This document shows positions 1-5,173 of a stretch of 5,173 bases of DNA, in pieces. The notes under the pieces were generated by a model. That model had not been told where the DNA came from. It was given only the letters and a program-made list of their open reading frames with translations, and searched no databases. Position 1 is the stretch's first letter. Every line of letters starts with the position of its first letter. The DNA comes from an uncultured Thalassospira sp. (GTDB lineage: Bacteria; Pseudomonadota; Alphaproteobacteria; Rhodospirillales_A; Thalassospiraceae): positions 1 to 5,173 of the forward strand of contig CAMPHD010000271.1 of the NCBI GenBank assembly GCA_946885765.1, in the 5' to 3' direction. Made by a program: the position numbers and the translations under genes.

Positions 1-730
1 GCGCGATTTCGTTTTCATGATGCGGGAAGACCAGATCCGATCCGCCACCATGAATGTCGAAATTCTCGCCCAGATAGCGCGTCGACATGGCAGAGCATTC
101 AATATGCCAGCCCGGACGCCCGCGGCCCCACGGGCTTTCCCAGCCCGGCGTGTCATCATCGGATGGTTTCCAAAGCACAAAGTCCGCCGGGTCCTTTTTA
201 TAGGGGGCGACTTCAACCCGGGCACCGGCGATCATTTCCTTGCGGTCGCGACGCGACAGCTTGCCATATTCTTCATACTGGCTGACCGAAAACAGCACAT
301 GCCCCTCGGCGGCATAGGCAAAGCCCTGTTCGATCAGGCTTTCGCACATCACGATCATTTCAGCAATATGTTCGGTCGCGCGCGGTTCGATATCGGGCTT
401 GGCAGCATTAAGCGCCCCCATATCATCCAGATAGGCCTGATGGGTGCGTTTGGTGATTTCCGAAATCGGTTCGCCACTTTGGCGGGCGCGTTCGTTGATC
501 TTGTCATCAACGTCGGTGACGTTGCGCACATAGGTCACGTTTGGATAGATATGGCGCAACACGCGCACCAGTGTATCAAACACCACCACGGGCCGCGCAT
601 TGCCGACATGGGCATAGTCATAAACCGTCGGGCCGCAGACATAAAGCCGGACATGGTTGGCATCGATCGGCTCGAACACCTGCTTTTCGCGGCTTAGGGT
701 GTCATAGATACGCAATGTGGTCTTGGTCAT
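1..730 (-). CDS. cysS: Cysteinyl-tRNA synthetase, N-terminal part (runs off the left edge)
   Basis: Class I aminoacyl-tRNA synthetase that activates cysteine with ATP and charges tRNA-Cys in the cytoplasm. The window holds 243 codons and one further base; the family is about 460 residues, so the KMSKS loop and the tRNA-binding C-terminal domain lie outside. Seen directly: [15 protein letters not shown] at residues 32-46 contains the HIGH-type signature HVGN (41-44). The four zinc ligands expected from E. coli CysRS fit at Cys32, Cys212, His237 and Glu241. The tract [10 protein letters not shown] (207-216) includes the Trp next to the cysteine pocket, and [14 protein letters not shown] (228-241) is typical. 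The ATG at 730-728 gives the usual [12 protein letters not shown] start. Its ribosome binding site is weak (GGA about 8 bases upstream). The ATG at 743-741 is out of frame. It lies 67 bases after gltX with no terminator between, so co-transcription is likely. Confidence 0.97.
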   Translation of the reverse strand, partial: MTKTTLRIYDTLSREKQVFEPIDANHVRLYVCGPTVYDYAHVGNARPVVVFDTLVRVLRHIYPNVTYVRNVTDVDDKINERARQSGEPISEITKRTHQAYLDDMGALNAAKPDIEPRATEHIAEMIVMCESLIEQGFAYAAEGHVLFSVSQYEEYGKLSRRDRKEMIAGARVEVAPYKKDPADFVLWKPSDDDTPGWESPWGRGRPGWHIECSAMSTRYLGENFDIHGGGSDLVFPHHENEIA

Positions 731-797
731 GTTTTCGGTCCATATGGCTTGTGTTTTCGGGTTTGCAGGATATTTCCGGCGATCAAAGCTGTTTGCT

Positions 798-2150
798 TTA
801 AACCGCCTTTCCACAAAGCCGTTCACACGCCTTTTCACGTCCGATCAGAACCAGCATCGCCGACATTTCCGGGCCATGTTCACGCCCCGTCAGCGCCTTG
901 CGAAGCGGCATGAAAAGCTCCTTGCCCTTACGGCCCGTCGCATCCTTAATCGCCCCTGTCCATGCTTTCCAGCTGGTCGCGTCAAGGTCGCCTTTGGGCA
1001 GCATATCCGCCGCCTGCTTTAAAAATTCCGCATCGGCGTCATCGATCTGCGGAATGACCTGCTTGGTGATCACATCCCACCATTCAACTGCTTCTGCCAC
1101 GCGCCAGCAATTGCCGCGCACCGCGTTCCAGAATTCTTCAGACACATCACCCAGACCAATGGCCTCAAGCTTTGGCTTTGCCGTTGCAAACGACATGTCA
1201 TGAATGACTTTTTCGTTCAGGCTGGCAAGTTCTGCCGGATCGAATTTCGGGGTCGAACGGCCATAATGCGAAAGATCGAATTTGCCGAGCACTTCGGTAA
1301 GCGTCGCCGGTTCGATCTTGTCCGATGCGCCAAGCCCGGTCAGAAGCCCGACAAGGGATGCGACCTCGAACCCGTCATTGCGCAATTCGCGAAGCGAAAG
1401 GCTGCCCAGACGTTTCGACAACTGCGATCCCCCCGGCCCCGCCAAAAGCGGCATATGGGCAAATTCAAGCGCACCGGGCTTACCGCCCATCGCCATATAA
1501 AGCAGGATCTGCGACACCGTATTGGTCACATGGTCCTCGCCGCGAATAATATGGGTAACACCCATTTCAAGGTCATCAACGACGGAGCCAAGCATATACA
1601 GCAGCGATCCGTCTTCACGGATCAGAACCGGATCGGACACATGTTCGGTATCGAACGTGCAAATCCCGCGCGTCAGGTCATCCCATTCAACCACACCATC
1701 GGTCAGAAGGAAGCGCCAATGCGGTTTGCGGCCTTCGGCTTCAAGATGGGCGATTTCATCATCCGAAAGCGTCAATGCCTTGCGGTCATAGATGAAAGGC
1801 TGGTGTCGCTGGCGGGCGGCCTTGCGTTTCCAGTTCAGTTCGCCTTCGGTTTCGTAGCACGGATAAAGCATGTTGCGCGATTTCAGGTCGTCAATCGCCG
1901 CGTCATATTTATCCTGACGCAGGCTTTGACGCTCTTCGCGGTCCCAGTCGATGCCAAGCCATTTCAGGTCTTCGCGGATCGCATCAACATATTCGTCTTT
2001 GGAACGGACCGGATCGGTATCGTCAAAGCGCAGAATGAACTCGCCACCATGTTTCCGGGCATAAAGCCAGTTCATCATGGCAACGCGAGCATTACCGACG
2101 TGAAGAAGCCCGGTCGGGCTGGGCGCAAATCGCAGGACAGGTTTTGTCAT
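798..2150 (-). CDS. gltX: Glutamyl-tRNA synthetase (GluRS), alphaproteobacterial non-zinc type
   Basis: Class I synthetase that joins glutamate to tRNA-Glu, and in many Alphaproteobacteria also to tRNA-Gln for later amidation by GatCAB. It is 450 residues, slightly short of the usual 470-490. Seen directly: [16 protein letters not shown] (7-22) carries the HIGH-type HVGN motif (17-20). [10 protein letters not shown] (41-50) follows the substrate loop. [11 protein letters not shown] (201-211) is a family signature, and [10 protein letters not shown] (243-252) is the KMSKS-type loop. The first Lys of that loop is replaced by Gln, while the catalytic second Lys (246) is kept. The zinc cluster of E. 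coli GluRS is absent: only Cys98 remains in the region. The ATG at 2150-2148 sits 12 bases after the nadE stop, preceded by an A-rich stretch with no strong Shine-Dalgarno, which suggests translation linked to nadE. Many Alphaproteobacteria carry two GluRS genes, so this may be one of a pair. That is inference, as the rest of the genome is not visible. Confidence 0.97.
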   Translation of the reverse strand: MTKPVLRFAPSPTGLLHVGNARVAMMNWLYARKHGGEFILRFDDTDPVRSKDEYVDAIREDLKWLGIDWDREERQSLRQDKYDAAIDDLKSRNMLYPCYETEGELNWKRKAARQRHQPFIYDRKALTLSDDEIAHLEAEGRKPHWRFLLTDGVVEWDDLTRGICTFDTEHVSDPVLIREDGSLLYMLGSVVDDLEMGVTHIIRGEDHVTNTVSQILLYMAMGGKPGALEFAHMPLLAGPGGSQLSKRLGSLSLRELRNDGFEVASLVGLLTGLGASDKIEPATLTEVLGKFDLSHYGRSTPKFDPAELASLNEKVIHDMSFATAKPKLEAIGLGDVSEEFWNAVRGNCWRVAEAVEWWDVITKQVIPQIDDADAEFLKQAADMLPKGDLDATSWKAWTGAIKDATGRKGKELFMPLRKALTGREHGPEMSAMLVLIGREKACERLCGKAV

Positions 2151-2162
2151 TTCAAACTTTTT

Positions 2163-3839
2163 TCAGGTCACTAAATTCGTGAAACCGTTGGTAATCGGAT
2201 AGCGGCGGTCGCGGCCAAAGGCACGCGGGGTGATCTTGACCCCGGGCGGTGCCTGTCGGCGTTTATATTCCGCCCGGTCCAGCAACCGCCAGACCCGACG
2301 CACCGTGGCCTCGTCATGGCCGCTTTCGACAATCTCGGAAACAGACCGTTCGCCTTCAATCATCTGATGAAGGATATCATCAAGAACGTCATAAGGCGGC
2401 AGGCTATCTTCGTCTTTCTGATCCGGGCGCAATTCGGCCGATGGCGGCTTGGTAATGATCCGTTCCGGGATTACCATACCGTCCGGGCCAAGCGAACCCG
2501 CCGGATTATGGTCATTGCGCCAATGGCAAAGCGCAAACACAGTCGTTTTATAAAGGTCTTTCAAAACCGAATAGCCACCGCACATATCACCATACAGCGT
2601 GGCATAACCGACCGACATCTCCGACTTGTTACCCGTCGTCAGAACCATGTGGCCAAACTTGTTTGAAAGCCCCATCAGGATAATCCCGCGCGAACGGGCC
2701 TGAATGTTTTCTTCGGTAATGTCCGGATCGCGGCCTTCGAATGCCGGGCCAAGCATCTGTTCAAATGCCCCCATGGCTGGCCCGATATTGATACTTTCAA
2801 TCCCGGTTTTCAGCATCCCGGCACATTGTTCGGCATCTTCAAGGCTTTCCCGCGATGTATAGGGCGATGGCATCATTACCAGCCGCACCCGATCCGCACC
2901 CAGCGCATCGACGGCAATGGCGGCCGAAAGCGCGCTGTCGATCCCGCCCGACATGCCGATGACAACACCGGGGAACCGGTTTTTGTTCACATAATCCCGA
3001 AGCCCCAGAACCAGCGTCTGATAAATTGCATCAAGCCCGCTTGGATAGTCGGCCTTTGGTGCGGTCTCATCACACTGCCAATTGCCATCGTCACCGCGCG
3101 ACCATGTGCTGGTCACGACATCCTCGGCAAAGCCCGGCAGGGCCACCGCCAATGATCCATCACCGTTAAGACCGAACGAGCCGCCATCAAATACCAGTTC
3201 GTCCTGGCCACCGACCTCGTTGCAGTAAATCATCGGAACGCCGGTTTCACGTACCCGGTCGGAAATCAGATTGCGGCGCAGATCACCTTTGTCCGCTTCG
3301 AACGGTGATCCGTTCGGCACCAAGAAAATTTCCGCCCCGCGATCTTTCAGATGGGCAACAACCTTTGGCGTCCAGACATCCTCGCAGATCGGCACACCAA
3401 GCATCACCCCGCGGAAGGACACCACATCGGGCATCGGTCCAGCACTGAAGACGCGCTTTTCATCAAACACGCCATAATTCGGCAGATCGTTTTTCGCCCG
3501 CACCGTTTCGATCATGCCCTGATCGATCAGAAGAACCGCGTTAAAGCGTTCCTCGTCAATATCCCACGGTGTCGTCAGTAACAATGCCGGACCGTTTTTG
3601 CGGGCCTTGGTGCGTTCGCAGATATCATCGACCGCATGACGAAGATGGCGCATGAAGGCAGGCTTCATCACCAGATCCTCGGGTGGATACCCCGACAGGA
3701 CCAGTTCGGAATAAAGGACAATATCCGCGCCCTGCTCGGCCGCAGTTTCCCAGGCAGCCACAACTTTCTCGGCATTCCCGGCAACGTCGCCGACAATGGG
3801 GTTAAGCTGGGCAATCGCGATGGCAAGCATATTTGTCAT
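2163..3839 (-). CDS. nadE: Glutamine-dependent NAD+ synthetase
   Basis: Makes NAD+ from nicotinic acid adenine dinucleotide, ATP and glutamine, the last step of NAD+ synthesis, in the cytoplasm. With the start chosen here it is 558 residues, normal for the two-domain bacterial enzyme. Residues 1 to about 255 are a nitrilase-type glutaminase domain with the catalytic triad Glu45 (YSELVLSGYPPEDL), Lys116 (RAKNDLPNYGVFDEKR) and Cys152 (GVPICEDVW), which frees ammonia. Residues from about 270 to the end are the synthetase domain. It has the ATP pyrophosphatase loop SGGIDS (297-302), TTGNKSE (401-407), ITKPPSAELRPDQKDEDSLPPYDVLD (462-487, split here by no gap) and the C-terminal tail with KRRQAPPG. 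The ATG at 3839-3837 is preferred because MTNMLAIAIAQLNPIVGD matches the family start; a second ATG at 3830 is also possible. An upstream in-frame ATG at 3914 would add 25 residues that resemble no NadE sequence and overlap the promoter. No Shine-Dalgarno precedes the chosen start. Confidence 0.96.
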   Translation of the reverse strand: MTNMLAIAIAQLNPIVGDVAGNAEKVVAAWETAAEQGADIVLYSELVLSGYPPEDLVMKPAFMRHLRHAVDDICERTKARKNGPALLLTTPWDIDEERFNAVLLIDQGMIETVRAKNDLPNYGVFDEKRVFSAGPMPDVVSFRGVMLGVPICEDVWTPKVVAHLKDRGAEIFLVPNGSPFEADKGDLRRNLISDRVRETGVPMIYCNEVGGQDELVFDGGSFGLNGDGSLAVALPGFAEDVVTSTWSRGDDGNWQCDETAPKADYPSGLDAIYQTLVLGLRDYVNKNRFPGVVIGMSGGIDSALSAAIAVDALGADRVRLVMMPSPYTSRESLEDAEQCAGMLKTGIESINIGPAMGAFEQMLGPAFEGRDPDITEENIQARSRGIILMGLSNKFGHMVLTTGNKSEMSVGYATLYGDMCGGYSVLKDLYKTTVFALCHWRNDHNPAGSLGPDGMVIPERIITKPPSAELRPDQKDEDSLPPYDVLDDILHQMIEGERSVSEIVESGHDEATVRRVWRLLDRAEYKRRQAPPGVKITPRAFGRDRRYPITNGFTNLVT

Positions 3840-3845
3840 GATGTT

Positions 3846-3874
3846 GGAATAGGAGGCGTCCGGTTTGGTGTCAA
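3846..3874 (-). promoter_or_regulatory. Candidate sigma-70 promoter for nadE, possibly leaderless
   Basis: On the minus strand a perfect -35 hexamer TTGACA (3874-3869) is followed, after the ideal 17-base spacer, by TATTCC (3851-3846), which matches only three of six bases of the -10 consensus TATAAT. Transcription would begin about 6-7 bases downstream, at or within a base or two of the nadE ATG at 3839. That would give an mRNA with almost no 5' leader, consistent with the missing Shine-Dalgarno. The -10 match is poor, so the call is tentative. Confidence 0.4.
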
Positions 3875-3941
3875 TTGCCGAATGCGCAAAGCAGGGCAAA
3901 CCACATCGATACAACAGACCGGAAAGTCATTTCATCGCTTT

Positions 3942-4427
3942 TTACAGGGCAAGGGCCGCGTCGATTTCGTCCTGGCTCATGGTTTTGGCCGATCCATGGA
4001 TAATGCCGCTGGCAACATCCATGAAACGCTGCAAGGACAACGTCACGGTGCCTGCGGTTTCACGCAGAAGCCCCTCGTTACCTTCGGCAATCAGCACTTC
4101 AAGCTGCTCATTGGCACGGAAAACAATGGCATTCATATGTTCGATAGTTTCCTCGAACGGACGGCGGAACCGTTCGGGCACATGGTCATAAGCCTCGATT
4201 GCCAGTTCCTTGTCCGAAAACGCACTGTCACGGAAATGGTCCTGATAACTTTTCGGGGCCCATTCCTTGCAGTCCTCAAGCATGTCGGGCATGTCCGGAA
4301 CCATTTCCAGAAGCATCACGATTTCGTTGAAATGGTTCAGGTAATCGGTCGCAAGCAGTGTCGTCGAGGAAATGTTTGTTCCCACCACTTTCTTCTGCCA
4401 TTCGGCGAAATCCGCCTCATCCACCAT
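3942..4427 (-). CDS. Conserved uncharacterised helical protein with a FliM-like C-terminal tail
   Basis: A 161-residue acidic protein of unknown function; I cannot assign it to a named family. It has no signal peptide or membrane segment, so it should be cytoplasmic. Composition suggests mostly alpha helix: roughly residues 20-44 (SSTTLLATDYLNHFNEIVML onward), 71-82, 87-115 and 117-145. The Met- and Pro-rich tract VPDMPDMLEDC (43-53) probably forms a turn. The last 12 residues contain MSQDEIDAAL (150-159), close to the SQxEIDALL peptide at the N terminus of FliM that binds phosphorylated CheY. Coding support: the codon pattern resembles its neighbours, and the ATG at 4427 has GAGG 11 bases upstream (4442-4439), a slightly long but usable spacing. 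It starts 206 bases after the DAHP synthase terminator and ends 102 bases before nadE, so it may be its own unit. The opposite-strand reading (3636-4589) has no recognisable protein. That this is a real gene is fairly sure; its role is not. Confidence 0.85.
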   Translation of the reverse strand: MVDEADFAEWQKKVVGTNISSTTLLATDYLNHFNEIVMLLEMVPDMPDMLEDCKEWAPKSYQDHFRDSAFSDKELAIEAYDHVPERFRRPFEETIEHMNAIVFRANEQLEVLIAEGNEGLLRETAGTVTLSLQRFMDVASGIIHGSAKTMSQDEIDAALAL

Positions 4428-4490
4428 GTTCCGTGCGACCTCATTGTTTCACATCATGTCTTGTCAGCGCACAGTAATGCCGCGCGATTC

Positions 4491-4519
4491 TCTATACTTA
4501 AGGATGTTACCCGCATCAG
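4491..4519 (-). promoter_or_regulatory. Weak candidate promoter for the 161-residue protein gene
   Basis: The -10-like TATAGA (4496-4491) matches four of six consensus bases. At 17 bases upstream is CTGATG (4519-4514), which matches three of six bases of TTGACA. Transcription would start near 4484 and leave a leader of about 57 bases before the ATG at 4427. It lies downstream of the DAHP synthase terminator, where a promoter is needed if that terminator is efficient. The match is weak and other sites in this AT-richer spacer could serve. Confidence 0.25.
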
Positions 4520-4572
4520 TGTAGGGGCAAAATGCATGCATCGGGACAGAATTAACGAAACAGCCCCAGAAT

Positions 4573-4621
4573 GCGCTCCCTTTAAATAGCAGAACTCTTA
4601 TATTCAACCCTCAAAGGGCGC
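4573..4621. repeat. Imperfect inverted repeat in the spacer after the DAHP synthase gene
   Basis: Plus-strand arms GCGCTCCCTTT (4573-4583) and AAAGGGCGC (4613-4621) pair over nine bases with a two-base bulge and enclose a 29-base AT-rich loop. It lies directly after the terminator hairpin on the transcribed strand. It could be a backup transcript-end structure, a protein-binding site, or chance. There is no T-run after it on the minus strand. Confidence 0.3.
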
Positions 4622-4633
4622 ATCCCCTATAAA

Positions 4634-4663
4634 TAAAGGCGCCCGGTTGCCCGGACGCCTTTA
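4634..4663 (-). terminator. Rho-independent terminator of the DAHP synthase gene
   Basis: A 30-base hairpin with 13-base-pair arms: TAAAGGCGTCCGG, loop GCAA, then CCGGGCGCCTTTA on the minus strand. It begins 25 bases after the stop codon at 4689. The only non-Watson-Crick position is U-G in minus-strand RNA but C-A in plus-strand RNA, and the minus-strand loop GCAA is a stable GNRA tetraloop, so the structure is built for minus-strand transcription. The tail is a short T-rich TTTATTTATA rather than a long U-run. Confidence 0.85.
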
Positions 4664-4688
4664 TCAGTTCACGCATTCAGATGGTCAA

Positions 4689-5173
4689 TTATGCCGACGC
4701 AACAAACTGTTCTGCACGAACGCTGTCACGTTCTTTTTTGATCATTTCTGCCATCAGGAAGGCAAGCTCAAGCGCCTGCCCACCATTCAGGCGCGGGTCG
4801 CAATGGGTGTGGTAACGATCCGAAAGGCTATCCTCGGTCACTTCACGCGCACCACCGATACATTCAGTCACATCCGTGCCGGTCATTTCAAAATGAACGC
4901 CACCGGCATGGGTGCCTTCGGCCTTATGCACGTCAAAGAATGATTTGACTTCCGACAGGATCGCATCGAACGGACGGGTTTTATACCCGTTCGCCGCCTT
5001 GATCGTATTGCCATGCATCGGATCGCAGGACCAGACAACCTTGCGGCCCTCGGCCTTCACACGTTTCACTAGACGCGGCAGGTGATCCTCGACCTTGCCT
5101 GCGCCCATACGCGCGATCAGGGTCAGACGACCGGCTTCGTTTTTCGGGTTCAGGGCATCAATCAGACGGATCA
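4689..5173 (-). CDS. aroG: Class II 3-deoxy-7-phosphoheptulonate (DAHP) synthase, C-terminal part
   Basis: Condenses phosphoenolpyruvate with erythrose 4-phosphate to DAHP, the first step of the shikimate pathway to aromatic amino acids. The gene enters from the right edge; 160 residues and the TAA stop are present, about the last third of a family that is usually 450-470 residues. Counting from the first complete codon, SCDPMHGNT (48-56), [18 protein letters not shown] (90-107) and [14 protein letters not shown] (119-132) are hallmark class II motifs. The metal and active-site residues His53, Glu95 and Asp125 are spaced 42 and 30 residues apart, exactly as His369, Glu411 and Asp441 of Mycobacterium tuberculosis AroG; the fourth ligand, a Cys, lies outside. 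This is the plant-like family, unrelated in sequence to E. coli AroF/G/H. The symbol follows M. tuberculosis usage and naming varies in Alphaproteobacteria. An internal ATG at 5108 is not the start. A hairpin terminator follows, separating this gene from those downstream. Confidence 0.96.
   Translation of the reverse strand, partial: IRLIDALNPKNEAGRLTLIARMGAGKVEDHLPRLVKRVKAEGRKVVWSCDPMHGNTIKAANGYKTRPFDAILSEVKSFFDVHKAEGTHAGGVHFEMTGTDVTECIGGAREVTEDSLSDRYHTHCDPRLNGGQALELAFLMAEMIKKERDSVRAEQFVASA

Noticed and set aside
17..697. Plus-strand open frame of 226 codons
   Set aside because: It is antisense to cysS, which runs off the left edge with intact HIGH and zinc motifs.
731..797. Possible terminator or T-box-like leader between gltX and cysS
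   Set aside because: The 67 bases show no convincing hairpin with a T-run and are far too short for a T-box leader.
1200..2174. Plus-strand open frame of 324 codons
   Set aside because: It is the antisense shadow of gltX, whose motifs are unmistakable; the frame stays open because of the codon bias on the other strand.
2171..2359. Minus-strand open frame of 62 codons inside nadE
   Set aside because: It is a different frame of the conserved nadE 3' end, with no ribosome binding site or motif of its own.
3840..3914. A 25-residue N-terminal extension of NadE from the ATG at 3914
   Set aside because: The extension does not resemble the start of any NadE I know, contains no targeting signal, and overlaps the -35/-10 candidate; the family begins near the ATG at 3839.
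3636..4589. Plus-strand open frame of 317 codons
   Set aside because: It lies opposite the start of nadE and the whole of the 161-residue gene, has no recognisable motif, and is rich in His, Arg and Phe in the way antisense readings of these genes are.
4647..4943. Plus-strand open frame of 98 codons over the DAHP synthase 3' end
   Set aside because: It begins inside the terminator hairpin and runs antisense to conserved DAHP synthase motifs.

Overview
The window is a stretch of ordinary alphaproteobacterial chromosome in which every convincing gene lies on the minus strand. Read in transcription order (right to left) it holds five genes. They are the C-terminal third of a class II DAHP synthase, a conserved uncharacterised 161-residue protein, glutamine-dependent NAD+ synthetase (nadE), a glutamyl-tRNA synthetase (gltX) and the N-terminal half of cysteinyl-tRNA synthetase (cysS). 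The protein sequences, the moderate GC content and the type of GluRS point to Rhodospirillales, most likely Thalassospira or a relative. That placement rests on recognition by eye, not on a search.

Layout: 4689-5173 is the 3' end of the DAHP synthase gene, closed by a strong hairpin terminator at 4634-4663. The 261-base spacer at 4428-4688 holds this terminator, a loose inverted repeat, a 10-base palindrome and a weak promoter for the next gene. The uncharacterised gene is at 3942-4427. A 102-base gap (3840-3941) follows, with a good -35 box so close to nadE that its transcript may be leaderless. nadE (2163-3839) and gltX (798-2150) are 12 bases apart, and gltX and cysS (1-730) are 67 bases apart with no terminator between them, so nadE-gltX-cysS is probably one transcription unit.

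Function: the DAHP synthase commits carbon to the shikimate pathway. NadE completes NAD+ synthesis. GltX and CysS charge tRNA with Glu and Cys. The first is set off by a terminator, while the other three form a housekeeping group that all use ATP to adenylate their substrate. The least understood gene is the 161-residue protein, whose C-terminal tail resembles the CheY-binding peptide of the flagellar switch protein FliM. No mobile element, CRISPR array, rRNA or tRNA gene, or phage gene was seen. Apart from that small protein and the possible leaderless nadE start, the region looks like core genome.
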